Assembly: GCA_045652245.1 (NCBI GenBank)
Contig: JAZRTY010000012.1
Coordinates: 1-21,865 of the forward strand
From: SIG622 sp045652245
GTDB taxonomy: Bacteria; Bacillota; Clostridia; Oscillospirales; CAG-382
Length of the DNA stretch: 21,865 nt
Direction: 5' to 3'
Positions within the stretch are counted from its first letter, which is position 1, and each line of letters opens with the position of its first letter. This document shows positions 13,173-21,090 of this stretch, piece after piece. A model generated the notes under the pieces. The model ran no database searches. It worked only from the letters and a program-made list of their open reading frames with translations, and was not told where the DNA came from. The translations under genes were made by a program, and so were the position numbers.

Positions 13173-13358
13173 GTTAAGGGAAAAAACTTTCCCTTGACTT
13201 GGGCTCTTTTTGATTACTTTTTCCAGCTCTACGGTGGGAAAAAGTAATTAGGGGGTACTGGGGGACAATGTCCCCCGTATAAAAGCAGGGTGATAGTAGG
13301 GGACATTCACGAATGTCCCGAACCCCTCATCCGAGTTTTGCTACGCAAAACCCACCTT
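13173..13358 (+). repeat. R2 triple hairpin plus inverted R3 half
   Basis: Hairpins GTTAAGGGAAA/TTTCCCTTGAC (13173-13197), ATTACTTTTTCCA/GGGAAAAAGTAAT (13213-13248) and GGGGGAC-AAT-GTCCCCC (13260-13276). Then GGGACATTC/AATGTCCC and a TTTTGC-TAC-GCAAAA stem. From 13359 to about 13500 comes an apparent insertion with its own GCACGAAG/CTTCGTGC and GAAAATCC-GTT-GGATTTTC inverted repeats, after which the R3 tail (CCCCCGAGGGGAAGG) resumes. Confidence 0.8.
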
Positions 13359-13534
13359 GTCTCGCTGCGGCTCGGTCCGACTCGGCTCAAGCACGAAGTT
13401 TAACAACATCAAATATCAGCTTCAATTGCTTCGTGCCGAAAATCCGTTGGATTTTCAAGGAGCTTTTTTGAAAATTGACGGCTGTCATTCACTTCCTCGT
13501 CGCCACTTCGTTACCCCCGAGGGGAAGGCTTGAA

Positions 13535-13622
13535 ATGAATTGACACTTCGTGTCATAAATTGAAATCTGCGATTTCATGAATTGAGCCTACGGCTCATAA
13601 ATTGACAACTTCGTTGTCATTA
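13535..13622 (+). repeat. R4 four-hairpin chain upstream of recF
   Basis: Units with stems GACAC-TTC-GTGTC, GAAATC-TGC-GATTTC, GAGCC-TAC-GGCTC and GACAAC-TTC-GTTGTC, separated by ATGAATT or ATAAATT. The last stem ends 7 nt before the AAAAGGAG ribosome site of recF, so the array would sit in the recF 5' leader. Confidence 0.85.
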
Positions 13623-13642
13623 AAAAAGGAGTTGATATATTT

Positions 13643-14818
13643 TTGAATGTAAAAACACTATACGCAAAGCAATTCAGAAATATATCCGACGAGCAGATAG
13701 AATTTGAAAACGGAATAAATGTACTTTACGGCAAGAATGCCTCGGGGAAAACCAACGCACTTGAAGCAATATACCTGTTTGCTTCGGGAAAAAGTCTTCG
13801 GGGTGCCGCTGAAAAGGATTTTATACAAAAAGACACAGACAAAGCAAGAATTTCGATAGATTACAGTACCGAAAAAAGTCCGGACAGGACAAAAAATATG
13901 ACAATGACCTTTCTCAAGGGTAATCGTCGGCTTATGAAATACTGTGGCGCAGATGTGGCGAAGATGTCGGAATTTTTAGGTTTTTTCCGTTCCTGTGTTT
14001 TCACTCCCGACGACCTGCTGCTTGTCAAAGGCAGTCCCGAGGAAAGACGCAGATTTATTGATATTTCGATAAGCCAGATAAGTCCGAGATTTGTGTACTG
14101 TCTGAACAGCTATATGCGACTGCTTTCGCAGAGAAATATTCTCCTTAAAACTGCAAATATCGGAAAAGGACTTGACAAGGATTATTTATTTGTCATAAAC
14201 GAGCAGCTCTCAAACCTTGCAAGTGTGATAGTACGGCAGAGAGCAGGCTTTTGCGAGAATATTTATGAGTATGCAAGTAAAATTTACAGTGATATTTCTT
14301 CGGAAAGTGAGCTTTTCGGAATGAAATATATATCGCAAACGAGAAAAAATTACTCTGATGAGAAATTTACAAAAAATGCGTTTTTAGAGCTTTACGAGAA
14401 AAATCTCGAAGCTGAAATCAAAAACGGAATAACCCTCACAGGTCCCCACAGAGATGACCTATATTTCTATGTCGGAAAAAAAGACGAAATTCTTGACGAA
14501 GAAGAAAAATATCAGAATTCGCCCGAGAGCATTTTCGACAGATATACAACTGCACGTGCCTTTGGTTCCCGTGGTCAGCAGAGAAGTGTGGTGCTGTCAT
14601 TGAAGCTTGCACAGGGTGAGCTGTTTTATAATAAATGTGGCGAATATCCCGTATTTTTGCTAGACGACGTTTTTTCCGAGCTTGACGAGAGGAGAAGAAA
14701 TTATATCCTCTCACAAAATAAGGGAAAACAGATTATCATTACCTGTTGCGACTGCGACGTGCTTGGCACATTTAGGGATTATAACAAAATTCACGTTCAG
14801 AACGGACAGTTTTCGTAG
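13643..14818 (+). CDS. recF: DNA replication/repair protein RecF
   Basis: SMC-like ATPase that helps load RecA at single-strand gaps; 391 aa, slightly longer than the usual 360-375. Walker A is GKNASGKT (30-37), and the RecF signature and Walker B appear in FLLDDVFSELDERRR (from about 338). TPDDLLLVKGSPEERRRFID in the middle is typical of the family. The start is TTG with AAAAGGAG 11 nt upstream; no ATG lies near the N terminus. In B. subtilis yaaA lies between dnaN and recF. Here that space is 862 bp of repeats, so recF may be uncoupled from dnaN transcription. An R1 element follows 12 nt after the stop. Confidence 0.97.
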   Translation: MNVKTLYAKQFRNISDEQIEFENGINVLYGKNASGKTNALEAIYLFASGKSLRGAAEKDFIQKDTDKARISIDYSTEKSPDRTKNMTMTFLKGNRRLMKYCGADVAKMSEFLGFFRSCVFTPDDLLLVKGSPEERRRFIDISISQISPRFVYCLNSYMRLLSQRNILLKTANIGKGLDKDYLFVINEQLSNLASVIVRQRAGFCENIYEYASKIYSDISSESELFGMKYISQTRKNYSDEKFTKNAFLELYEKNLEAEIKNGITLTGPHRDDLYFYVGKKDEILDEEEKYQNSPESIFDRYTTARAFGSRGQQRSVVLSLKLAQGELFYNKCGEYPVFLLDDVFSELDERRRNYILSQNKGKQIIITCCDCDVLGTFRDYNKIHVQNGQFS

Positions 14819-14830
14819 GACTCACTTTTT

Positions 14831-14937
14831 GGGGGCTCCTCGCCCCCAAACCCCATCGCCAACTTTTTGAAAAAAGTTGGACAAAAACTTTAACATTTTG
14901 CGCCGACCAATTGTGCTTCGCACAACAGCTCGGCGTG
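14831..14937 (+). repeat. R1 element 3' of recF (full copy)
   Basis: GGGGGC-TCCTC-GCCCCC, AAACCCCATCGCC, AACTTTTT/AAAAAGTT, ACAAAAACTTTAACA, and the CGCCGA...CGGCG hairpin with inner TTGTGC-TTC-GCACAA. Matches the dnaN and alaS copies closely outside the third hairpin. Confidence 0.88.
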
Positions 14938-14948
14938 GATAATAAAAA

Positions 14949-14990
14949 GCCTTCCCCCGAGGGGGGAAGGTGTCAGCTGACGGATGAGGG
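14949..14990 (+). repeat. R3 element, shortened copy
   Basis: CCTTCCCCC/GGGGGGAAGG hairpin, then a shortened GTCAGCTGAC (stem without the central loop bases), then GGATGAGGG. It links R1 to the R5 copy that follows. Confidence 0.8.
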
Positions 14991-15003
14991 AAAAAAGTAT
15001 ACC

Positions 15004-15144
15004 TTTGATGTCGTTTAGCGTTTCCACAATATAACAAGTACCTCTTGCCCAGCCCACGGAGCATTGCTTGCAATGCGAATCGAACACAACAACTATAAGA
15101 GATTTCGACTTTGATGTCGAAAGTGTTGTTGTGTGAGCAAGAAA
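15004..15144 (+). repeat. R5 element, copy 2 (recF-remB gap)
   Basis: Nearly identical to 13022-13164 in its first 88 bp. In the variable part CACAACAAC and GTTGTTGTG again pair, and an inner TTTCGAC/GTCGAAA stem replaces the different inner sequence of copy 1. It is followed by GAGCAAGAA and R2, as in copy 1. Confidence 0.8.
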
Positions 15145-15150
15145 GGGTTT

Positions 15151-15290
15151 GTCAAGGGAAAAGCCTTTCCCTTGACGAGTGCATTTTTGCATACTTTTTT
15201 TGCACGATAGTGAAAAAAGTATGTAGGGGTGAAAGGGGACGAAGTCCCATACAAAACAATCTAAAGTTTGGGGTACAGGGGGATAAAATC
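15151..15290 (+). repeat. R2 triple hairpin (recF-remB gap)
   Basis: GTCAAGGGAAA/TTTCCCTTGAC (15151-15176), CATACTTTTTT/AAAAAAGTATG (15190-15223), GGGAC-GAA-GTCCC (15236-15248), then a second GGGGGAT/ATCCCC hairpin near 15278-15292. Between here and 15390 there is an ACCACC-TTC-GGTGGT hairpin and R3-like CCTCCC/GGGAGG pieces; no gene is seen. Confidence 0.8.
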
Positions 15291-15390
15291 CCCGAAACAG
15301 AATATAATCCCTCCACCACCTTCGGTGGTCCCCCTCCCGCAAGAAAAGGGAGGCATTGGCAAGGAGGGCTTTGCAGAGGAAGCCTTAGAA

Positions 15391-15473
15391 ATGAATTGAC
15401 ACTTCGTGTCATGAATTGAAATCTACGATTTCATGAATTGGCAAGCCATGAATTGACAACTACGTTGTCATTA
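15391..15473 (+). repeat. R4 hairpin chain upstream of remB
   Basis: Stems GACAC-TTC-GTGTC, GAAATC-TAC-GATTTC, a shortened GGC-AA-GCC and GACAAC-TAC-GTTGTC, joined by ATGAATT. The last stem is followed directly by ATT and then the AAGGAG ribosome site of remB. Confidence 0.85.
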
Positions 15474-15483
15474 AGGAGAAAAT

Positions 15484-15738
15484 ATGTATCTGAATCTCGG
15501 AAATTCAAATCTTATAAAAAAGAAAGACATAATCGGAGTTTTTGACCTGGACTCTGCTATGTCGGGTGGAACTCTTATGGAGTACCTTAAAAAATGTGAA
15601 AAGTCAGGGCAGGTAATAAATATCGGTGACGGAATCCCGAAGGCATTTGTAGTTGCCGAAAGTGGGGGCAAGACAACCGTATATATAACAACAATTTCAG
15701 CGCCGTCAATTAAGGGAAGAATGGAAAAATACTCATAA
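15484..15738 (+). CDS. remB: RemB-like DNA-binding regulator (DUF370, YaaB)
   Basis: A small 84-aa protein of the DUF370/Rem family. In Bacillus, RemA and RemB act on biofilm matrix and osmoprotection genes, with RemA binding DNA directly. The N terminus MYLNLGNSNLIKKKDIIGVFDLD and the C-terminal TISAPSIKGRMEKY fit the family, and the position between recF and gyrB is where yaaB/remB sits in B. subtilis. ATG start with AAGGAG 5 nt upstream, right after an R4 chain. It is 54 nt ahead of gyrB and likely co-transcribed. Whether it acts as RemB or has another DNA-binding role here is unknown. Confidence 0.9.
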   Translation: MYLNLGNSNLIKKKDIIGVFDLDSAMSGGTLMEYLKKCEKSGQVINIGDGIPKAFVVAESGGKTTVYITTISAPSIKGRMEKYS

Positions 15739-15792
15739 TAAAAGTTATGATTTAATAAAAGCATTTATTTACTCAAAATACAGGAGGAAATT

Positions 15793-17850
15793 ATGTCAGA
15801 ACTCGAAAAGAACAATGTTCAGGATGTACAGGAGTTTGAAAAGGAAGTCAGTGCTGCCGATACAGCAGTTGACACCGAGGCTCACAAGTACGACGACAGT
15901 CAGATTCAGGTACTTGAAGGACTTGAGGCTGTGCGTAAAAGACCGGGTATGTACATCGGCTCGACAAGCACAAGGGGGCTTCATCACCTCATTTACGAAA
16001 TTGTCGATAACTCTATCGACGAAGCTCTTGCCGGAATCTGTAATAAAATCACGGTAACGCTCCACGAGGACGGCTCGGTATCTGTTCAGGATAATGGCCG
16101 TGGTATACCGTCGGGAATACATCCGAAAATGGGTATTTCCACAATTGAGGTAGTATTTACAGTTCTTCACGCAGGTGGTAAATTCGGTGGTGACGGATAT
16201 AAAATTTCCGGTGGTCTTCACGGTGTTGGTGCGTCGGTTGTTAATGCACTCTCGGAATGGACAGAAATTGTAAACTGCCACGACGGAAAGAAGCACACCG
16301 AACGCTTCGAACGTGGAAAAACAGCAAGAGGAATTGAGCTTGCAGGGGACTGTGGCGACGAGCACGGACTTTATGTTCGCTTTATGCCTGACAGCGAGAT
16401 TTTCGATACTACCGAATTTGAATACAGCGTTGTAGAAAAGAGACTTCGTGAGCAGGCATTCTTAAATGCCGGTCTTATGATTGAGCTTATCGATAAGAGA
16501 CCCAAAAAAGCAGGCGAAATTGAACTGCACGAGGAAAGTGCCGCTGCCGGTCTTGTTGTGGAAACAGAGGACGCAACACGTTATATGGTGTTCCACTATG
16601 AGGGTGGTATCCGTAGCTTTGTAGAATACTTAAATTCCAAAAAGCACGCAGAGGTGCTTCACGACGATATAGTATATCTTTCAGGTAAGAAGGGCGATAT
16701 TTCTGTTGAAATCGCACTTCAGTATAACGATACCTATGACGATACAGTAGTTACCTTTGCAAATAACATCAATACAATCGAGGGTGGCTCTCACGAAACC
16801 GGCTTCAAGAATGCTCTGACAAGAATTATAAATGACTACGGCAAGAAATATGGACATTTAAAGAATGACGACAAGCTGTCGGGTGACGACGTTCGTGAGG
16901 GACTTTGCGCAATAGTCAGCGTAAAGCTGCCTGACGCACAGTTCGAGGGACAGACAAAAACAAAGCTTGGTAATGCAGATATCCGTCCGTTTGTTGAAGC
17001 AGTAATGAACGAGGAGCTTGCAAACTACCTTGAGGAAAATCCGTCTGCAGCAAAGGCAGTTATTGAAAAGGCGCTGAACGCACAGAGAGCAAGAGAGGCA
17101 GCACGTAAGGCAAGAGACCTCACCAGAAGCCGAAAGTCTGCACTTGAAAGCACCACACTTCCCGGAAAGCTCGTTGACTGTCAGGAAAAGAATATGGAAA
17201 AGACAGAGCTGTTCCTTGTCGAAGGAGACTCGGCGGGAGGAACTGCTAAGGAAGGAAGAAACAGTCTTTTCCAGGCAGTACTTCCGATGCGCGGTAAAAT
17301 ACTGAATGTTGAAAAATCCCGTCTTGACAGAGTTCTTTCCTCTGTTCAGATAACACCGATTATAATTGCCCTGGGCTGTGGTGTCGGCGAAGAATTTAAT
17401 ATTGAAAAGCTCAGATATGGCAAGATTATCATAATGTCGGATGCCGATGTTGACGGTGCGCATATTAAAACATTGCTGCTTACATTCTTCTTCAGACATA
17501 TGAGACCACTTATTGAGAACGGACATATCTATTGTGCAAGACCGCCGCTATACAGAGTTTTCAAGGGTAAACAGGAAAAGTACGCATTCTCTGACGAGGA
17601 AAAGGACGCACTTATTGCTGAAATGGGTGGAAACGCAGAAGCCGAAAGATATAAGGGTCTTGGTGAAATGGATGCCGACCAGCTTGCATATACTACTATG
17701 GACCCCGATTACCGTACCCTTTCAAAGGTTACAATCGATGACGCTATCGAAGCCGATGCTACCTTCTCTCTCCTTATGGGCGAAAAGGTCGAACCACGAC
17801 GAAACTTCATCCAGGAAAACGCCAAATACGTTACAAATCTTGATATATAA
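15793..17850 (+). CDS. gyrB: DNA gyrase subunit B
   Basis: ATPase subunit of gyrase, which introduces negative supercoils; 685 aa against about 640 in B. subtilis. GHKL ATPase motifs: EIVDNSIDEA, DNGRGIP and GLHGVGASVVNAL. TOPRIM motifs: VEGDSAGGTAKEGRN and MSDADVDGAH; the RYKGLGEMD motif follows. About 25 extra acidic residues precede the conserved YDDSQIQVLEGLEAVRKRPG. Further extra residues lie around the transducer region (EESAAAGLVVETEDATRYM). The ATG has a perfect AGGAGG. ParE is the alternative, but the recF-remB neighbours favour GyrB. gyrA does not follow; alaS does. Confidence 0.96.
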   Translation: MSELEKNNVQDVQEFEKEVSAADTAVDTEAHKYDDSQIQVLEGLEAVRKRPGMYIGSTSTRGLHHLIYEIVDNSIDEALAGICNKITVTLHEDGSVSVQDNGRGIPSGIHPKMGISTIEVVFTVLHAGGKFGGDGYKISGGLHGVGASVVNALSEWTEIVNCHDGKKHTERFERGKTARGIELAGDCGDEHGLYVRFMPDSEIFDTTEFEYSVVEKRLREQAFLNAGLMIELIDKRPKKAGEIELHEESAAAGLVVETEDATRYMVFHYEGGIRSFVEYLNSKKHAEVLHDDIVYLSGKKGDISVEIALQYNDTYDDTVVTFANNINTIEGGSHETGFKNALTRIINDYGKKYGHLKNDDKLSGDDVREGLCAIVSVKLPDAQFEGQTKTKLGNADIRPFVEAVMNEELANYLEENPSAAKAVIEKALNAQRAREAARKARDLTRSRKSALESTTLPGKLVDCQEKNMEKTELFLVEGDSAGGTAKEGRNSLFQAVLPMRGKILNVEKSRLDRVLSSVQITPIIIALGCGVGEEFNIEKLRYGKIIIMSDADVDGAHIKTLLLTFFFRHMRPLIENGHIYCARPPLYRVFKGKQEKYAFSDEEKDALIAEMGGNAEAERYKGLGEMDADQLAYTTMDPDYRTLSKVTIDDAIEADATFSLLMGEKVEPRRNFIQENAKYVTNLDI

Positions 17851-17855
17851 TACTT

Positions 17856-18060
17856 GGGGGCTGCTCGCCCCCTACGCCCTATTCGCAGGGCTGCTCGCCC
17901 TGCACCTCGCGAGCTTTTTTGAAAAAAAGCTCGGCAAAAAACTTTAATAATTATAAAAAAACACGCCGTGCTGTTTTGCGAAGCAGAACAGTTCGGCGCA
18001 AAGTGTTAAAGTTTTGGTCAAGCTTTTTCAAAAGCTTGGCAGGTGTGGGCGGCAGCCCAC
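17856..18060. repeat. Two R1 elements head to head between gyrB and alaS
   Basis: The forward copy starts 5 nt after the gyrB stop: GGGGGC-TGCTC-GCCCCC, then a second hairpin with the same loop but CAGGGC/GCCCTG arms, then GAGCTTTTTT/AAAAAAGCTC and CTTTAATAA. The reverse copy follows (GTGTTAAAG, AAGCTTTTT/AAAAGCTT, GTGGGC/GCCCAC, ending at 18060). Both share one central CGCCG/CGGCG hairpin (17964-17999). The end of the reverse copy is 30 nt before the alaS ATG. This fills the whole gap. Confidence 0.85.
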
Positions 18061-18090
18061 ATAACAAAAAATATAAAGGAAATAAAGACT

Positions 18091-20718
18091 ATGAAATGGA
18101 CAGGACTAAATGAACTTCGCGAGAGCTATCTCTCCTTCTTTGAAAGCAAGGGACACCTAAGACTTCCGAGCTTTCCGCTTATCCCGATTGGCGACAAATC
18201 GCTTCTTCTTATAAACTCAGGTATGGCGCCTATGAAGCCGTATTTTCAGGGTACAGTTACTCCACCGAGCAAGAGAGTAACTACCTGTCAGAAGTGTATC
18301 AGAACTCCTGACCTTGAAAATGTCGGAAAAACTGCAAGACATGGAACATACTTTGAAATGCTCGGCAACTTCTCCTTTGGCGACTACTTCAAGGAAGAAG
18401 CAATTGCTTTTGCATGGGAGTTTTTAACTGTAACTCTCGCAATACCGGCACAGCTTCTCTGGCCGTCAGTATACGAAAAGGACGACGAGGCGTACTCAAT
18501 CTGGAAAGATAAAATCGGAGTACCTGAGGAAAGAATAGTAAAGCTCGGAAAAGCAGATAACTTCTGGGAACACGGACAGGGCCCGTGTGGACCTTGCTCG
18601 GAAATTTATTTCGACAGAGGCGAAAAATACGGCTGTGGCTCTCCCGATTGTCGCCCGGGGTGCGAATGTGACAGATATATGGAAATCTGGAACAACGTAT
18701 TTTCTCAGTTTGACAATGACGGAAACGGAAACTATACAGAACTTTCACAGAAAAACATCGATACCGGTATGGGACTTGAGCGACTTGCCTGCGTGCTTCA
18801 GGGGGTTGATAACCTTTTTGAGGTTGATACAGTACGCAAAATTCTTGATACGGTATGTGAATACTGCGGCAAGGAATACGGCAAGGAGTATAAGGATGAC
18901 GTATCAATCAGAATTATAACCGACCATATCCGTTCTTCAACCTTTATGATTTGTGACGGAGTATTGCCGTCAAACGAGGGCAGAGGCTATGTACTTCGCA
19001 GAATTATCAGACGTGCCTGCAGAAACGGCAGACTTCTCGGGATTCAAGGCGACTTTATGGCAAAGCTCTGCGAGGTTGTAATCTGCGAGAACGAGGGCGC
19101 ATACGGCGAGCTTCGCCAAAAGGCAGATTATATCAAGAAAATTTTGAATATAGAGGAGCAGAACTTCGGAAAAACTATCGATATAGGACTTTCACTTCTT
19201 GAAAATGAAATAGCAGAGCTTTCAAAAGAGAATAAAAAGACACTTTCGGGAAAAACTCTCTTCAAGCTCTATGATACCTACGGATTCCCTGCTGACCTTG
19301 TGCTTGAAATTCTTGCAGAAAGAGGACTCAGCGCCGATACCGACGAATTTACCGAGTGTATGAACGCACAGAAGAAGCTTGCAAGAGAAAGAATGCGTGA
19401 TAACGGCGGCTGGAAAAAGGAAGATGGTGACCTGCTTGCAGATATAAATAAGACAGAATTTCTCGGCTATACACAGACCGAAACAGAAGCAAAGGTACTT
19501 GCAATTATCGTTGACGGTGAGAAAAAGGATGCCGTAAGCGAGGGCGAATTTGCACTTGTGCTTGACAAGACCGTGTTCTACGGTGAAGGCGGCGGTCAGG
19601 TAGGCGATATGGGTAGCATAAAATTTGAAAACGGTAGTGCAAAAGTGCTTGATACCAAGAAATTTGACGGAAAATATATGCACATCTGTGCTCTCGAGGA
19701 CGGAATTTTAAAACTCGGCGATAGTGTAAAGGCAAGTCTTGACGTGGAACGTCGAGAAAAAATTAAGAGAAACCACTCAAGCGTGCATCTGCTTCAGTCG
19801 GCACTCAGAAGTGTTCTTGGCTCGCACGTTGAACAGGCAGGCTCTTATGTTGATGACAAAATCGCACGTTTTGACTTTAACCACTTTGAAGGAATGACAA
19901 AGGAGCAGATTGAACAGGTAGAAAGCCTTGTAAATGACTATATCCTCGCAGGAGCGCAGATTGAAACTGTTGAAACAGATATAGAAAATGCTAAGAAAAT
20001 GGGTGCAATGGCACTTTTCGGGGAAAAGTACGGAAAATGCGTGAGAGTAGTAAAAATGGGTGACTTTTCTACCGAGCTTTGTGGTGGTACACACGAGGAC
20101 AGTACTGCAAAAATCGGTCTTTTCAAGATAATTTCCGAGTCCTCGGTAGCATCGGGTGTTCGCAGAATCGAAGCTGTAACGGGTACTAACTTTATTGATT
20201 ATGTAAAGAATGAAAAGGCTCTTATCGATGCCACAGCTGCAGCTCTCAAAATCCAGAACAGCGCCGAAATTGCAAATAAAGCAGAAAGTGCTATGGCAGA
20301 AATCAAAGAACTGAAGGCACAAATTGAAAAAATGAAAGCCGAAAACGCAGGTAATAAGCTTGCAGACCTTGAAAAGAATGCCGCTGATATTGGTGCATTC
20401 AAGGTAATAACTGCAAGACTTGACGAAATGGATGTAGCGTCTCTTCGTACAACAGGGGATATGCTCAAGGATAAGTACTCAAATGTTGTAGCCGTTTTGG
20501 CATCAGCTCAGAGTGCAGATAAGGTAAACTTTGTGGCAGTTTGTGGAAAAGATGCAATCGCAAAGGGCGCAAATGCCGGAAAGCTCGTAAAGACAGCGGC
20601 AACCGTCGCACTCGGTGGTGGTGGCGGCAGACCCGACAGCGCTACTGCCGGTGGTAAAGACGCATCCAAAATTGCAGATGCCCTTAATGCCGTAATCTCG
20701 GAACTTCAAGCACTTTGA
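18091..20718 (+). CDS. alaS: Alanine-tRNA ligase
   Basis: Charges tRNA-Ala with alanine and edits mischarged Ser/Gly; cytoplasmic, 875 aa, the usual length. The class II catalytic core is N-terminal (MKWTGLNELRESYLSFFESKGH onward, with RVTTCQKCIRTPDLENVGKTARHGTYFEMLGNFSFGDYFK-type motifs shown in part). The editing domain zinc site is HxxxH (H562, H566) and CGGTH (C664, H668). The C-terminal part has a coiled-coil-like stretch and ends with a glycine-rich GGGGGRPDSATAGG segment. I chose the ATG at 18091 (AAAGGA 10 nt upstream). An ORF extension to 18043 would run through R1 repeat sequence and has no family match. Placed after gyrB where gyrA is often found. T-box or other aminoacyl-tRNA control is not evident. 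Confidence 0.97.
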   Translation: MKWTGLNELRESYLSFFESKGHLRLPSFPLIPIGDKSLLLINSGMAPMKPYFQGTVTPPSKRVTTCQKCIRTPDLENVGKTARHGTYFEMLGNFSFGDYFKEEAIAFAWEFLTVTLAIPAQLLWPSVYEKDDEAYSIWKDKIGVPEERIVKLGKADNFWEHGQGPCGPCSEIYFDRGEKYGCGSPDCRPGCECDRYMEIWNNVFSQFDNDGNGNYTELSQKNIDTGMGLERLACVLQGVDNLFEVDTVRKILDTVCEYCGKEYGKEYKDDVSIRIITDHIRSSTFMICDGVLPSNEGRGYVLRRIIRRACRNGRLLGIQGDFMAKLCEVVICENEGAYGELRQKADYIKKILNIEEQNFGKTIDIGLSLLENEIAELSKENKKTLSGKTLFKLYDTYGFPADLVLEILAERGLSADTDEFTECMNAQKKLARERMRDNGGWKKEDGDLLADINKTEFLGYTQTETEAKVLAIIVDGEKKDAVSEGEFALVLDKTVFYGEGGGQVGDMGSIKFENGSAKVLDTKKFDGKYMHICALEDGILKLGDSVKASLDVERREKIKRNHSSVHLLQSALRSVLGSHVEQAGSYVDDKIARFDFNHFEGMTKEQIEQVESLVNDYILAGAQIETVETDIENAKKMGAMALFGEKYGKCVRVVKMGDFSTELCGGTHEDSTAKIGLFKIISESSVASGVRRIEAVTGTNFIDYVKNEKALIDATAAALKIQNSAEIANKAESAMAEIKELKAQIEKMKAENAGNKLADLEKNAADIGAFKVITARLDEMDVASLRTTGDMLKDKYSNVVAVLASAQSADKVNFVAVCGKDAIAKGANAGKLVKTAATVALGGGGGRPDSATAGGKDASKIADALNAVISELQAL

Positions 20719-20724
20719 TTTATT

Positions 20725-20832
20725 GGGGGCTTCTCGCCCCCAAACCCCATCGCCAACTTTTTGAAAAAAGTTGGACAAAAACTTTAACATTTTGCGCCGA
20801 ACTGTTCCACTTCGTGAAACAGCACGGCGTGG
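20725..20832 (+). repeat. R1 element 3' of alaS (full copy)
   Basis: GGGGGC-TTCTC-GCCCCC begins 6 nt after the alaS stop. It is followed by AAACCCCATCGCC, AACTTTTT/AAAAAGTT, ACAAAAACTTTAACA and the CGCCG/CGGCG hairpin with inner CTGTT...AACAG arms. At 20871-20895 an R3-like GTCAATTC-GCA-GAATTGAC stem follows; 20896-20960 shows nothing clear. Confidence 0.88.
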
Positions 20833-20962
20833 GATTAAATAAATAACTAATTTAATTTTTCTGTACTGCGAGGTGTCAATTCGCAGAATTGACCGAGCCA
20901 AAGTTTGTTGCGAGAAAGAAAAATTATAAATTTTATAAGAATAATTTACGGGAAAAGGGATT

Positions 20963-21061
20963 GTGAAGGGAAAAAGCCTTTTCCCTTGACGAGTGTATTT
21001 TGGTTACTTTTTTTACACGACTGTGAAAAAAGTAACTAGGGGTTTCAGGGGGTGAAACCCC
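20963..21061 (+). repeat. R2 triple hairpin in the leader of the response regulator
   Basis: GTGAAGGGAAAA/TTTTCCCTTGAC (20963-20990), GTTACTTTTTTTACAC/GTGAAAAAAGTAAC (21003-21036), and a perfect GGGGTTTCA-GGGGG-TGAAACCCC (21039-21061). The last hairpin ends 29 nt before the ATG, so the triple hairpin could be a leader if transcription starts upstream; no clear promoter is seen. Confidence 0.82.
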
Positions 21062-21090
21062 ATGAGCTTTCGTAAAAAGGTGGTGTTTAT

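Noticed and set aside
12847..15073. Two similar minus-strand frames (MQAMLRGLGKR...) at 12847-13095 and 14822-15073.
   Set aside because: They overlap R1 and R5 repeats; similarity follows from the repeated DNA, there is no ribosome site, and both run through hairpins. Not called as genes.
18043..18090. Longer AlaS N terminus from 18043.
   Set aside because: It would translate part of an R1 repeat and precedes the conserved AlaS start MKWTGLNELRESY.
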